Position numbers and translations under genes: made by a program
Part shown: piece after piece, positions 9,231 through 19,870 of the stretch
How the letters are laid out: each line of letters starts with the position of its first letter
Position numbering within the stretch: position 1 is the stretch's first letter
Source of the DNA: Ignavibacteria bacterium
Lineage (GTDB): Bacteria > Bacteroidota > Ignavibacteria > Kapaibacteriales > UBA2268
Length of the DNA: 35,980 nucleotides
NCBI GenBank assembly: GCA_012518115.1
Contig: JAAYTD010000081.1
Location: 1-35,980 of the forward strand
Reading direction: 5' to 3'
The notes under the pieces: model-generated
The model's input: only the letters and a program-made list of their open reading frames with translations
Databases searched by the model: none
Told to the model about the DNA's origin: nothing

Positions 9231-9923
9231 TTATTCGGCAACTTTAATAAGTTCAACTTCGAAAATCAAAGTAGAACCCGGAGGAATTTGTCCCATATCT
9301 CTATCACCATATCCTAATTCAGAAGGGATATAAAGAATAATTTTGCCACCCTCTTTCATAAGTTGCACGCCTTCAGTCCAACCCGGAATAACTTGATTTA
9401 AGCCGAATTCAATAGGTTCGCCACGTTGAACCGAACTATCAAAAACAGTTCCGTCAAGCAATTTGCCGGTATAATGAACAGTAACTTTGTCTGTAGCTTT
9501 CGGTTGTTTTCCTGTACCTTCTTGAACAATTTGGTATTGCAAACCACTAGCTGTTACTTTTACATTTTCCTTTTTCTTATTTTCTTCTAAGAATTTTGCA
9601 CCGGCTTCTTTATTTGCCGCAGATTTTTTTGCCAGTTCTTCGGTATGTTTTTTCTGCAACATTGAATTTAACGCTCCTAATAACGCCTCTTCTTGCTCTC
9701 TTGTAATCTTTGAATTTCCAGTCTGTCCATCTTTAAGACCTGCAAAAAACATATCAAGATTAATTTCAAAATTATTATGTTTAATCATATTTGAATAATT
9801 TTGCCCCAAAGCATAAGAAATAGAGTCTAATTGCGTCTTCATAGAAGCTTCTACAGTTTGAACATTTGCAGCATAAGTAAATGCTATCATTGCTAATAAA
9901 ATAGCAAATTTTTTAATTTTCAT
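9231..9923 (-). CDS. Periplasmic FKBP-type peptidyl-prolyl isomerase
   Basis: 230 residues, the size and layout of Mip/FkpA. A signal peptide spans residues 1-26. The helical N-terminal dimerisation domain covers about 28-118 ([15 protein letters not shown]). The FKBP catalytic domain covers about 138-228: [18 protein letters not shown] with active-site Tyr151, Phe161 and Asp162, VIPGW (178-182), ELGYG (202-206) and [14 protein letters not shown]. The catalytic pocket is complete. The enzyme speeds cis/trans prolyl isomerisation and, as a Mip-like dimer, probably also acts as a chaperone for exported proteins. As first gene of the cluster it could assist folding of the barrel protein encoded just downstream; that is inference. 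A TATATTTG element lies about 40 bases upstream of the start. Confidence 0.94.
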   Translation of the reverse strand: MKIKKFAILLAMIAFTYAANVQTVEASMKTQLDSISYALGQNYSNMIKHNNFEINLDMFFAGLKDGQTGNSKITREQEEALLGALNSMLQKKHTEELAKKSAANKEAGAKFLEENKKKENVKVTASGLQYQIVQEGTGKQPKATDKVTVHYTGKLLDGTVFDSSVQRGEPIEFGLNQVIPGWTEGVQLMKEGGKIILYIPSELGYGDRDMGQIPPGSTLIFEVELIKVAE

Positions 9924-9961
9924 TGTTTTATTAAGTTATAAGTTAGTGAATAAATAAACTA

Positions 9962-9996
9962 CAAATATACAAATAAATATCAATAATATTTACAAA
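9962..9996 (-). promoter_or_regulatory. Possible promoter of the FKBP cluster
   Basis: On the minus strand TATATTTG (9962-9969) matches TAnnTTTG and lies 39 bases before the ATG at 9923. The nearest upstream TTTG (9993-9996) is 23 bases away, longer than the usual 19-21, so only the -7 element is convincing. Confidence 0.4.
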
Positions 9997-10174
9997 AAAT
10001 ATTGTTAAATCTAATATTTTTTTAACGCTGTCCAACAAAAAATATGTACTTTACTATGCTTTCATTAAGTTTTGTTTAGTAATAATAAAATTAAACTAAA
10101 AAGAGTTGAAATTTACAATATATCAATAAAAATCAAATGTTCAAAAAAGACAATTAAGAATAGATATTTTATTG

Positions 10175-11023
10175 TTATTTTGCATCAATTAAAGCGCTTG
10201 TCTGTATCTTATGCATTGTCAGTAAAGTTTTTTTATTATTCGGTCCATAGTTTTTGACTTTATATCTAAATTTTTCAAGTATTATACTAAGCCTAGCTAT
10301 TTCTATGTCAGCAAAATCCAACCCTAAATTAGTTTCTAAAAATGACCTTGTAATATTAAAACTACCTCTATTAGGTACTATTACAGTATGTAGCGTAGAA
10401 TATCGCTGACCGTTTCCATCTTGTTTAGGCATATAAGTTAAACCAATCCATAATACTATATCGTCAGAGCCTGTATTTTCCCATACTAGATTATAATTAG
10501 AAGAAGGTGCAGTAATATTGAGCTGAGGAGATTCGTTCCCATTAGTATCTAAAAATCTTATTTCTCCAAAGCCTTTTTCTGTTTGAATAGTATCATATAC
10601 TGTTTCGCCATCACGAACAAATTGGAACCGAACCGCTTGGTTATAAGGACCTATCCCATTTTGCCAATCACGAGCAAAGTATTTATTCCAACCATCATCG
10701 TTTTCTAAAAGTTTAACACCATTACAAAACAGATTTGATGCATCAAGAGGTCTTTCTCTAAAATTAGTAACTGCAAGTACTGAATATTTATTACTATAAA
10801 TTTCATCTCCATTCAAAATAGAAGTCTTCTCTTGTGGTACATCATAAACATTGATACACTGTAACGCATCTACGCTGTCTAAATCTATCGGCAATGGCGG
10901 TGATGGTAACCTTTTTAACATTGAAAAATACTCATCATTAGTATCGACTACATTGTCATCTACACAAGAAGTTACAAGTAATGTTACTAAAAAACACATT
11001 AAAATACGACTGAATTTCAACAT
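10175..11023 (-). CDS. Lipoprotein of unknown function
   Basis: 282 residues. A hydrophobic leader ends in the lipobox LVTSC, with lipidated Cys20, so the mature protein is membrane-anchored. A strong ribosome binding site (AGGAGA, about 9 bases upstream) supports the start. The mature part begins with an Asp-rich spacer and is predicted to be beta-rich, with segments such as NYNLVWENTGSDDIVLWIGL and a basic C-terminus (KFRYKVKNYGPNNKK). I recognise no domain. It is separated from the FKBP cluster downstream by about 250 bases without a gene and is divergent from the propeller-like gene at 11241, so it is probably transcribed alone. It lies in a region of envelope genes, but there is no direct clue to its partner. 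Confidence 0.82.
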   Translation of the reverse strand: MLKFSRILMCFLVTLLVTSCVDDNVVDTNDEYFSMLKRLPSPPLPIDLDSVDALQCINVYDVPQEKTSILNGDEIYSNKYSVLAVTNFRERPLDASNLFCNGVKLLENDDGWNKYFARDWQNGIGPYNQAVRFQFVRDGETVYDTIQTEKGFGEIRFLDTNGNESPQLNITAPSSNYNLVWENTGSDDIVLWIGLTYMPKQDGNGQRYSTLHTVIVPNRGSFNITRSFLETNLGLDFADIEIARLSIILEKFRYKVKNYGPNNKKTLLTMHKIQTSALIDAK

Positions 11024-11240
11024 TTTGCCTTTCTCCTAATTTTACTATGTGGAATATATTATATCAAAAAAATCATAAATTATTACATTTATAATTTTTA
11101 TGAAAATACATAAAAAAAGAAAAACTTCCAAATATTTTCACAATAGTTTTAGTTTTACAAATAATTTTTTATTAATTCCTTACTTTTTTGTATTTTTAAA
11201 CTTTCAATACACTAACAATTCAATTTTTTATTTTTTCAAA

Positions 11241-12497
11241 ATGAATAAAATACCTTTGTTTTTTAGAACACTATTACTTTTATTTAGCATATTTTTTTCT
11301 TTTTCATTTAGTTCGTTATCACAAAATTTCAACGAAAAATTATTACTTGATGGTGTAGTTCCTCTTTATGCTTACGGTTTAGATACAACAGGACATTGGT
11401 GGGCGGTAACTCAACCTTTTCAAGGAAAATATCGCGTTATAGTTGATGGCGAAGAAAGTAGTACTTATGACGATATTTCTCCTATTAAATTTTCCCCGAA
11501 TGGTATAAATTGGTGTTTTTTTGGCAATGCGAGCAATAATATATACTTAGTAGATGATAGCTCCGACAATTTATTTGAAGATGCAACAGACTTCGGTGAA
11601 ATTACATTTTCTCCGAATGGTGATTATAGAGCATTTTCATATTTTCGGGCAGGAATAGAAGTCATTCACCTGCCTAATCGCAAGATAGAAGTTGAAAATC
11701 GTGTCGGCAAATTATTTATTGATAATTCAGGCACTCGTTTTGCTTTAGTCGGACGCCGTTTAGATGTTTTTGTTCTCAACGTAAATGGAAAAGAAAGTAG
11801 TACTTATGACGAAATAATACCTATAGGATTTTGGCATACAGGCGAATTTATTTATGCAGCTCGTAATGGATTTTTTTGGGAAGTTTATCAAGGTGATAAA
11901 AGTTTAGGTGAATCTTATTCTAAAATCGTATCATATAAAATAAACACATTCGGAACGGTTTTAGCTTTACTTGTCCGCTTAAATACGGGACAAAATATGT
12001 CGCTTCTTTTTTCAGATGAATATAGGGAGCCTATTTATGGAAAAACTTACGATGAAGTTTGGGGACTAGCACTTCATCCAGAATTGCCACTTATCGGCTA
12101 TGCAGCTGGCGATAAATATCGTGATTACGTTATTCAAAACTCTACGGAATATTATGCACCGGGAGCATTCAGCGATCCTTTTTATACACACGACGGTGAA
12201 GAGCTCTTGTTTGTCGGTGTTGGTAATTTCAATCCTTATATCAGCATAAATGGACGTAATTATGATATTTTTATAGGACTAACAGAAGAAACACAAGTTG
12301 CAAAAAAACCTAAACATCCTACTTTTGCTTATTCTACAAGAACGACTTTATTAGTACATTATTACGAAAAAAATGAGTATTATACAGGCTATATGACTGA
12401 TGAAACCAGTGAAACTATTTGGAATTGGCGTAAAGGTGAATATCAAACTTTAGGTGCTATTCATGATCGCTTGTATTTAATTAGTTGTAAACTGTAA
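11241..12497 (+). CDS. Secreted beta-propeller-like protein
   Basis: The frame is open from 11100, but the start at 11241 is chosen because it gives a proper signal peptide (MNKIPLFFRTLLLLFSIFFS, cleaved near SSLSQ); the 47 residues before it are Phe/Asn-rich and unlike a protein N-terminus. The product is 418 residues. Repeated short motifs (KFSPNGINW, TFSPNGDYR, ALHPELPL, ESSTYDDISPI and ESSTYDEIIPI) spaced along the chain indicate WD40/PD40-type propeller blades. Two blades share an identical 21-base stretch (11453-11473 and 11792-11812). There is no lipobox or recognisable C-terminal sorting domain. Export is well supported; the ligand or role is unknown. It is convergent with sprA, and the palindromic repeat at 12545-12675 lies between the two. 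Confidence 0.78.
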   Translation: MNKIPLFFRTLLLLFSIFFSFSFSSLSQNFNEKLLLDGVVPLYAYGLDTTGHWWAVTQPFQGKYRVIVDGEESSTYDDISPIKFSPNGINWCFFGNASNNIYLVDDSSDNLFEDATDFGEITFSPNGDYRAFSYFRAGIEVIHLPNRKIEVENRVGKLFIDNSGTRFALVGRRLDVFVLNVNGKESSTYDEIIPIGFWHTGEFIYAARNGFFWEVYQGDKSLGESYSKIVSYKINTFGTVLALLVRLNTGQNMSLLFSDEYREPIYGKTYDEVWGLALHPELPLIGYAAGDKYRDYVIQNSTEYYAPGAFSDPFYTHDGEELLFVGVGNFNPYISINGRNYDIFIGLTEETQVAKKPKHPTFAYSTRTTLLVHYYEKNEYYTGYMTDETSETIWNWRKGEYQTLGAIHDRLYLISCKL

Positions 12498-12544
12498 AGT
12501 TATTTCAAATGGAGCTCTATAATTATTTGCTACCCCTTCGCACA

Positions 12545-12675
12545 TTTTAAAATTCTCCTCCTGTGGAGGAGTGCCTGCAATAGCAGGTGAGGTGGTTTTC
12601 CAATTATTAACTACCCCGTCAAACTTCGCAGAGCGTATGCAATACGCCCCAACATTCACCGAAAGGGAATTTTAT
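12545..12675. repeat. Interspersed palindromic repeat, copy 1
   Basis: About 130 bp, GC-richer than its surroundings, bounded by AAAATTC at one end and GAATTTT at the other. It contains nested hairpins: CTCCTCC/GGAGGAG (12555-12571), CCTGC/GCAGG (12574-12587) and GCGTAT/ATACGC. The block ACTACCCCGTCA and the outer ends match copy 2 at 20287-20416 in the same orientation. Just left of it (about 12530-12550) is a fragment that looks like the end of a third, decayed copy. It lies between the convergent 3' ends of the propeller-like gene and sprA and may act as a two-way terminator. Short frames through it are artefacts of the repeat. Confidence 0.8.
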
Positions 12676-12697
12676 ATTTCAATCTGATATTAAAATA

Positions 12698-15600
12698 CTA
12701 CCTTCCACCTGATATATTGAGCATTATATCCAATCCGATTTGTAATGTATGGTATCCCGGTTGTGCTGCACCTTCATTGAAAGTACCTTCATATCTTATA
12801 AAGAAAGACGCGGTAATAATTTGGCTTATATTATATCTAGCGCGTGGTTCTATAATAATTTGCGTATTTCCTGTTAGCGTTCTTCCGTCGACATTCTCAC
12901 CTGTAAAGCTACCTCTATCTAAAACATCATAAGTTCCTGTATTATTATCTTTGTAAGTAAACAAAAATGATACTTCAAAATCATTTTTCAAGCTAATTCC
13001 GAACAGAGGAAATTCAAATCCTTTCATCACATAGCTTGCGGTTGCAGTTATATCGGTAGTATTTTGCATAGATATAATAGCTCCTGAAGCAGCTGTTGCC
13101 GAATATGCTGTCGTTTGCGACCATTTAACACTTGCTTTCAAAATACCTTTAAATATTTTCTCATCAAAGCTTGCTGATACTCCGAATAATGGCGAGAAAC
13201 CGCTATTTATTGTTTGTGTTCCAAGTGAACGTCCAATATCTGTAACTTGAGCATTTTCTACATAAGTTGAAGTATAGGCATGTTCTATTTGCATATGTTT
13301 TATAAGTCCATTCCATATAGCCCATTTTTCTATTCCTTCCCAACGGAACGACCAATTTATACTTGGTAAAAACTTTCCTATATTTCCACTTGTAAACGAG
13401 AAAGCTTCTAATCCTTCATAGAAAGATTCTGCAAGAGCGGCATGCAAAGCTTGATTTTTTGTAACTGTATCCATATTGGGATTATTATCTATTGATATGC
13501 GTTTTTCGTTAAAAATATTGACAACATTTTCAATAGAATTTCCAAAGAAATGAACACCGAATAATTTAGGACCTGTAATAAAAGTTCTATTTAAGTTTTC
13601 GGTAATCATAATATTAGAATAAGTTGGAATGCCGTTTTCGTCAGTATCAACAGTGTAATTTCTATTATATCCGAGTGTTGATTTCCAGTTCAAATCAATA
13701 GACATATTTTCCAAAATCTTTCTTGAAGTTTTTATATCAAAGTTAGTGTTTTGATTAAAGTTATCTTGAAATACAGCGTTTGCTGGTCTTGGTCCATCTT
13801 TTGCTTCAAATCCAAAATAAGGAAATCTATCAGATTTTAACATTTTAAATGATCCATGAGGATTTGAAATTAATCCGAGTTGATATGCAAAGCTAGGTCC
13901 TCTATGAAGTTGACTTTCGCGTCCAGTAATTCCACGCCCCCAGAAATTATCAAACCCTGTGCTACCGAAAACGCCCGGATTGATAGAAGCATTAGTTTGA
14001 TTAAAAGTTAAATTCAACCTTTCCCAATCAAAAAAGATTGATTGAAAAACATCAGCTATGTCTTGCCATATAGAACCACCAGAATTTGCGTCTTGTGGCG
14101 CTTTACTTGATCTACTACTTCCTGAAGGTCTTCCAAATGGAGTTGCTTTACCGAAAATACTATTTCCTATATCTTGCAATTTCACACCTACAGTAAATCT
14201 TGTATTTGAATTAACACTAGCTCTTTTTGCCGCATCTTTGAGTGCAGGATCGGTTTGTAATGGATCTTGCCATTGATAATTTGCATTATAATTACCGGTA
14301 ATAGTAAAAAATTTATCTAAGCCTATTATATTTGGTAATACTGGATTTATATTTAATGTAACGTTTTGATCGTGGAAGTTCGGATCGCCTAAATTAATCA
14401 ATCTTTCATTTAGTAGTATAACTTTACTCAACTCACTACCTGTTCTTTGCTTTCCTAATTCATTTAACTCATAAGGAACAAGAGTACTTGTAGTTGAAAA
14501 CTTATAATCAAATGTAGGAGATATAAAGCCACCTTGACTTAACTTCCAATTAAATTGCATAGCACGATTTGCTGAAAAATCACGAATTACCGGACTTGGC
14601 ATCTCTAAAAATCTTGATTGTTCTGTTTGCCTACGTCTTTGCATATCTAAATTTGTTGAGAAATTAGAAGGTAAAAAGTTTAGTTTCCAATCTCTATACG
14701 CTCCTATAAAAGGTATTTCAGTAAGGAAAGACAAAGGTTTTACTACTAGTAAATCAGGAATAGGTAAAGAATACCCTAAGTTTAGTCTCCACATCCAATT
14801 AAAGCGTTCTTGATAAAGTGGAGAACGTTCAAATTCTTGTGAATATGAATAAGAAGCGGTAACACTATTAAGAGTTTTATCCACCAACCAATGCCTAATT
14901 GGAATTCCTAATTTAATTCCCGTAAGTGCCCAGCTATCTTGTACTTTTACAGTTTGCGATCGCATTTTCACTTCATCGGCAACTTTTTGAGCAATTTCGG
15001 GCGAAGATCCTCTTGCTATTTCATGATTATAAGCAGTAGCTGCTGCAGTAGCAAGTTCTATATCGTTTGCAGCTTCATATTTTGGATTTTCTATAATTTC
15101 CGAATGCGTATATGAAATAGGAATTTTCATTTGCCTGAAACTTTGTGGTGCAAATTTTTCCAAATTTCCTGTTAATACTATGTTCCACTCTCTGGATTGA
15201 CTACGGTTTCCGTATCGTTCTTCAAGTTGATGAAAGTTCGGTTCATAATTTGAAAATGAGGCATTTATAGTACCTAAATCAGCTAAATTTGTACTAAAGT
15301 TTGCAATTCCCGCCCAATCATTTGAATTTTCAGGTGATATTAATCGTAGTTCATCAACCCAAACAGTTGTCGTAAGTTCTTGAAAAGCATCAGACGGATT
15401 AGCTACACCAAGCCCCACAAATTGGACACGTGTCAAAATAGGATTACCTTTTATTGCAAAGTGTGCAGTTGGATCGTTTGCCACAGGAAAGACTTGTCTA
15501 TCAAATTTCATCATAGTATCACGAACTTGCTTGATAGCTGTCAATTCAGACAAATTAATATCAATCTCTTGCCAACCTTGAACAATAGGTTTTCGGTATT

Positions 15601-18600
15601 CATAATAATTTCCAGAATCTATTCCGAACCTAATAAACGCATAAGCTTTCGGTTTACTTTGTGCGGATATTTCTGACGGCATTGAACCATCACCATGCAA
15701 GAATAGCTTTAGACGTTTATAGTTAAAGAAATCTTGATCGTGGAAAATTTTGACTGCTGATCTTTCTTCGCCCCAACGTAAGTTCTTTACATTTAATGAT
15801 AATGATTGCTCATTTAATCGTGCATCATAAGAATTATCAGCATAAGAAGAAAGTTGTCTAGGTGCTGAAACACCCGGTGGCATAGTATAATAATCCGGTG
15901 GTCCACTATTTTCCCAAACATTAACATAAGATACGGAAAGAGTACTGTCATTAGGATCAAAGTTTTCTTGAAAATTACTCATTCTCTGCCAATAGCTACC
16001 GACAAGCTTCCAATCAGCTACACTTATGGCAACAGGACCGCCTCCAAAACGTACTCTAACATACTGTATATTAGAAAATTGAGGATTACCTACTCTTTTG
16101 TGTGGCTTACGAATAGGTATTCTATATTGGTACCAACCTCTTTCAGGATTACCTCCGACAATTTGCGGATTTCTTTCAGCATTTGTATCTAAATTTATTT
16201 CATAAGTAAAATAGCTATTATCCAAAGAAATAGTTTGTCCATTGTTCGGATTCATCATTTCTTTATCAGGAAACTGTCCAGTTTCTGCATACTTAGCATT
16301 ATTTTCATATTTATTATATCGCATAAAATCTTCGCGAACACGTTTATGATCATCTTTTCCGAAGTCAAAGTAATAATCATCTCTTGCAGGATCATCTTCT
16401 AAATTCAACGGATAAGGATAGACTTCTTTTTCTTGCTCATTATTCAACCCATCTATACCGACATCTTCCCCTTCATCAATAATACCATTCGGCAAAGGAT
16501 TTTTTTCGGTAATTCCATCTTCTGTATCGCCTTTTCCATTAGAAATAATATCTTCTGAAATCATACCCATATCGATATACATTTTGGAATTACCAAGTTC
16601 TACATTATCAACTCTCATCATTATTTCAAGATACTCGATATTATCATCATCAAAGTTTGTACTATATGATGAAAGTATTCTCTGCATTCCGCCCCAAGTT
16701 TTTTTTCTTATTGAAACATCATAGAGATAATGCGGTTCTTCAAATTTAGGATTATCTCTGTCTAAATATTTCGGGTTCATATTATAGATACCTCTGTATG
16801 CCGGCTCAAAGTATATATGCAATACACTAACATTTTGCATACCTGATTGATAGGTTCTATTTTTCGGATATATGTCTGTAATTTTATCTCTAGCTATAAA
16901 GTATTGATACCAGAAAAGTCTTCCACGGAAATCAGAAGCTATTTTTCCTTGTTCAATCTCACTCATGGTAGAATCTATTCCTAGTATTTCAGGCATAATA
17001 GGTGGTGAGCTAAATTGCCATTGTGTAGGTTGTGTAACTAAAGTCGTAGATCTCATTGCCGCTTCAAAATTATCAATTTCGGCTACCGGTTCGTTATTAT
17101 CAGAGGTTATTTCCGATCTAACTCTATTTGGTGTCGGAGACACCATCGCCCATTCCCCAAATAAATTTATAGACGACGGAGTTTTAGTATCATAGAAAGG
17201 TAACATATCTAAAGCTCGTGTAATCCAAGGAGCATCAGCCTGAAAATTAAAATCAAATCCAAGCATAGTATTAGCTATCGGTTCGTCTCCAAGACGGGCT
17301 CGGTCAGAAATTTTTGCTTGTTTGTAATGCATAAAAGTTCCACCTAATGTTGCCGTCATATATCTATTTCTAAAGAGCTCATAGTCGGCTCGAATTCCCG
17401 CCATTGTTTTCGTTGAACTTGTAAAAATATCTTGTTGCTCATATTCAACTTTTAAATTAGCATTTGGCAACATTGCTCTTGGATTTCTTATGGTCAAAGA
17501 ACCTGAAAAATAATCTACAACATAATCATCATACTCACGCAAAAGTACGCCGTCTAAAGTAACTTTAACGCTACCCGGTGAGAGATTAAAAGCTCCTAAA
17601 CTAATTCTATTTGTTGCTCGCCCACTTATTTCCCCAGAAATTACAAATCTATCTCGCGCCGTATTTTTTTTCGCGACTTCCATAGTTGTATCATAAACTT
17701 GGTCAAAAGTATATAATTCAGCTAATTCAGGATTACCTATTTTAGAAAAATAATCACGTAAACCATCACCAAAAGGTTCTGTATGCGGAAATGTAAGTTC
17801 GCCTCGAACAGGATCAAAAAATGCAGCAACTGTAATATCAAATTGTCCGTCAGGTGGAGCGGCTCCTGTTGAATTAGTAACTTGATCGACACCAAGAATA
17901 GTTACTAGTTTATCAGGAGCTCCTTCAAGTAAATCCGTAGAATCGTTAGATTGCTGAATATACCATAAGCTAATATTAGCATCTGCTAAATTAACATTAG
18001 AGCTTCCTATGTTGTATTTATTACGCATCCGTCTTTCCCACAAAGTCTTATATGCAGGCAATAGATTAGGACGATAGATTAATTTCAGGAGAAGTGTATC
18101 TTTTAATCCAACTTGATCGTGAAAATAGCCGTAATAAACATCATCTAAAGTATCGCTAGTAGCGCCTTCAACGCGATAAGAGACCGCATAATATCTATCT
18201 CTACGAAACGTTTTTAAAGTTAGCGTTCCAAGATTATGATCTATTATATATTGATTAGAATCTAATAAAGCAAAACGTCCGCGTTCAACGCTACCTGTTT
18301 TAATAGTAGTTTGCTTTATAGAAACGTCCCAATCTTCGCCCATTTTACGCCTTTTGCCATCTAAATCAGCAATAGCAACAGCGTCAGCAACATGCGGGTT
18401 CGTTATATCTGTGGCAGCTTCCCAAACTTGAATTTGTTTTATACGCAGGGGAGCTCCCGACTTTGGAATTAGAGGAGTTGAATTTTTAAAATAATCATTA
18501 TATACTTTTTTATAAGCAGTATCAAGGAAAAAATGGTTATCCGCATATTGATATGCTCTTAAAGAAAACTTTTGCTTACTAGCGCCACCTGTGACATCTA

Positions 18601-19870
18601 CAAATCTTTTCTGTCCCTTACGCTGCGAAAAAACTGTTTTTAAAAATAAAGGCCCAAACTGAAAATCTGCACGAACTCCAAAGAGCTCAGTTCCACTACC
18701 TATAAGAATTGAAGGAATTTGAAAATCTACATTTCCGACTTCAACTTTTTTTACAATATCGTCTTCGTAACCTTCGTATCCAATCTTAAATTTATTGTCG
18801 TAATTCCACTGATTACGCGTATTTTGATTTATAGAAAATTTTAATTTATCACCAATTCTAGCACCAACATTAACATTAATATCTTGTCTAAATATAGGCG
18901 ATGATTGTATTTGCCCAAAAGCACTAACTGCTCCTAAGTTCTGTTTGTTAATCTGCCAACCTATCGTTACATTAACTTGTCCTGCAACATTTATTGATAA
19001 TTCAGGCTTGCCGAAAATATTCAAAACAGGGTTAGGCGGCAATGGTATAGCTAAACCCGTAGCTTGTCCCAATAAAAACGCTAAATCTTTTCGCGAAAGT
19101 GCTTTCTTAATATCGTAATCCGTAGTGAGCGAATCCCAAATCTTCCCCTGCAAATTCTCTTTACGTCTTGCCAAATAATCATCTAAATCTATCTTATAAT
19201 CATAGCTTAATTCATATTCGTTAAATTTCTCTTGCGTACTTACTAAAGTTCCTGTACTATCTAACTCACCTAATTTTTTATAACCCGACGGCTGAAAATC
19301 TTTCAACGGCTCTTTTGACATTGATTGTCTATCAAGAGCCGGCGGACGCATAAAAATAAATTTATTCTTATGTCTTTTGTAAAGTTCAAAAATAGTTCTA
19401 TCTTGAAAATCTAAATCATTATAATAATCATCAAAAAAGTCGCTATCTTCTACTAAAACAGAGTCTTGAGAGGAGTTGTTATTTTCAAGATTTTGAGCAA
19501 TATCAACTACTTCAAGATTTTGAACTAGCTCTTTAACTGCTTCTTCATCTTGCAGCATTGCAAGGTCAAGTAAATTATCTTGTTTTTGTTCCGTATTGAT
19601 ATTTTTAGAATAGTAGCTCATAATCTCTGAAATATCTTTAACATTATTTTCTGCAAGCATAAAAAATAGAGGCGAGTTAAAAATATAATGATAAGATGCC
19701 CAGTTCATCAATAAGCTATATGAATAGTATGGAGATATAGAATTATTTTTTCCATATCTTTCTTCTGATAGCACAGACATACTATTTGACAAGAATAGTA
19801 TCCACGCTATAAATATTGAAATGAATATATATTTATATGATAATATGTGCGACCTGCAACTTTTTCTCAT
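12698..19870 (-). CDS. sprA: SprA (Sov), T9SS outer-membrane translocon
   Basis: 2390 residues, the usual 2300-2500 for SprA. SprA forms the very large outer-membrane barrel through which T9SS cargo crosses. A signal peptide lies in residues 1-35 (YIFISIFIAWILFLSNSM). The conserved SprA region near residues 335-415 reads GDKLKFSINQNTRNQWNYD, VEVGNVDFQIPS and SGTELFGVRADFQFGPLFLK. Mid-protein there is the acidic segment GIIDEGEDVGIDGLNNEQEK with WYQYRIPI, also characteristic. The remainder is repeated membrane-strand sequence ending QIGLDIMLNISGGR. No frameshift is seen. Other T9SS genes (porK, porL, porM, porN, porV, sprE, sprT) are not in this window. The gene is monocistronic; a good minus-strand promoter at 20071-20103 would give a leader of about 195 bases. 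A palindromic repeat copy lies beyond each end of the gene. Confidence 0.96.
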   Translation of the reverse strand: MRKSCRSHILSYKYIFISIFIAWILFLSNSMSVLSEERYGKNNSISPYYSYSLLMNWASYHYIFNSPLFFMLAENNVKDISEIMSYYSKNINTEQKQDNLLDLAMLQDEEAVKELVQNLEVVDIAQNLENNNSSQDSVLVEDSDFFDDYYNDLDFQDRTIFELYKRHKNKFIFMRPPALDRQSMSKEPLKDFQPSGYKKLGELDSTGTLVSTQEKFNEYELSYDYKIDLDDYLARRKENLQGKIWDSLTTDYDIKKALSRKDLAFLLGQATGLAIPLPPNPVLNIFGKPELSINVAGQVNVTIGWQINKQNLGAVSAFGQIQSSPIFRQDINVNVGARIGDKLKFSINQNTRNQWNYDNKFKIGYEGYEDDIVKKVEVGNVDFQIPSILIGSGTELFGVRADFQFGPLFLKTVFSQRKGQKRFVDVTGGASKQKFSLRAYQYADNHFFLDTAYKKVYNDYFKNSTPLIPKSGAPLRIKQIQVWEAATDITNPHVADAVAIADLDGKRRKMGEDWDVSIKQTTIKTGSVERGRFALLDSNQYIIDHNLGTLTLKTFRRDRYYAVSYRVEGATSDTLDDVYYGYFHDQVGLKDTLLLKLIYRPNLLPAYKTLWERRMRNKYNIGSSNVNLADANISLWYIQQSNDSTDLLEGAPDKLVTILGVDQVTNSTGAAPPDGQFDITVAAFFDPVRGELTFPHTEPFGDGLRDYFSKIGNPELAELYTFDQVYDTTMEVAKKNTARDRFVISGEISGRATNRISLGAFNLSPGSVKVTLDGVLLREYDDYVVDYFSGSLTIRNPRAMLPNANLKVEYEQQDIFTSSTKTMAGIRADYELFRNRYMTATLGGTFMHYKQAKISDRARLGDEPIANTMLGFDFNFQADAPWITRALDMLPFYDTKTPSSINLFGEWAMVSPTPNRVRSEITSDNNEPVAEIDNFEAAMRSTTLVTQPTQWQFSSPPIMPEILGIDSTMSEIEQGKIASDFRGRLFWYQYFIARDKITDIYPKNRTYQSGMQNVSVLHIYFEPAYRGIYNMNPKYLDRDNPKFEEPHYLYDVSIRKKTWGGMQRILSSYSTNFDDDNIEYLEIMMRVDNVELGNSKMYIDMGMISEDIISNGKGDTEDGITEKNPLPNGIIDEGEDVGIDGLNNEQEKEVYPYPLNLEDDPARDDYYFDFGKDDHKRVREDFMRYNKYENNAKYAETGQFPDKEMMNPNNGQTISLDNSYFTYEINLDTNAERNPQIVGGNPERGWYQYRIPIRKPHKRVGNPQFSNIQYVRVRFGGGPVAISVADWKLVGSYWQRMSNFQENFDPNDSTLSVSYVNVWENSGPPDYYTMPPGVSAPRQLSSYADNSYDARLNEQSLSLNVKNLRWGEERSAVKIFHDQDFFNYKRLKLFLHGDGSMPSEISAQSKPKAYAFIRFGIDSGNYYEYRKPIVQGWQEIDINLSELTAIKQVRDTMMKFDRQVFPVANDPTAHFAIKGNPILTRVQFVGLGVANPSDAFQELTTTVWVDELRLISPENSNDWAGIANFSTNLADLGTINASFSNYEPNFHQLEERYGNRSQSREWNIVLTGNLEKFAPQSFRQMKIPISYTHSEIIENPKYEAANDIELATAAATAYNHEIARGSSPEIAQKVADEVKMRSQTVKVQDSWALTGIKLGIPIRHWLVDKTLNSVTASYSYSQEFERSPLYQERFNWMWRLNLGYSLPIPDLLVVKPLSFLTEIPFIGAYRDWKLNFLPSNFSTNLDMQRRRQTEQSRFLEMPSPVIRDFSANRAMQFNWKLSQGGFISPTFDYKFSTTSTLVPYELNELGKQRTGSELSKVILLNERLINLGDPNFHDQNVTLNINPVLPNIIGLDKFFTITGNYNANYQWQDPLQTDPALKDAAKRASVNSNTRFTVGVKLQDIGNSIFGKATPFGRPSGSSRSSKAPQDANSGGSIWQDIADVFQSIFFDWERLNLTFNQTNASINPGVFGSTGFDNFWGRGITGRESQLHRGPSFAYQLGLISNPHGSFKMLKSDRFPYFGFEAKDGPRPANAVFQDNFNQNTNFDIKTSRKILENMSIDLNWKSTLGYNRNYTVDTDENGIPTYSNIMITENLNRTFITGPKLFGVHFFGNSIENVVNIFNEKRISIDNNPNMDTVTKNQALHAALAESFYEGLEAFSFTSGNIGKFLPSINWSFRWEGIEKWAIWNGLIKHMQIEHAYTSTYVENAQVTDIGRSLGTQTINSGFSPLFGVSASFDEKIFKGILKASVKWSQTTAYSATAASGAIISMQNTTDITATASYVMKGFEFPLFGISLKNDFEVSFLFTYKDNNTGTYDVLDRGSFTGENVDGRTLTGNTQIIIEPRARYNISQIITASFFIRYEGTFNEGAAQPGYHTLQIGLDIMLNISGGR

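Noticed and set aside
11100-11240. Longer start (ATG at 11100) for the propeller-like gene
   Set aside because: The extra 47 residues are A/T-driven Phe/Asn/Lys sequence and would bury the clear signal peptide starting at 11241.
12477-12659. 60-codon minus-strand frame between the propeller-like gene and sprA
   Set aside because: It runs through the palindromic repeat, has no ribosome binding site and resembles the spurious proteins such repeats create.
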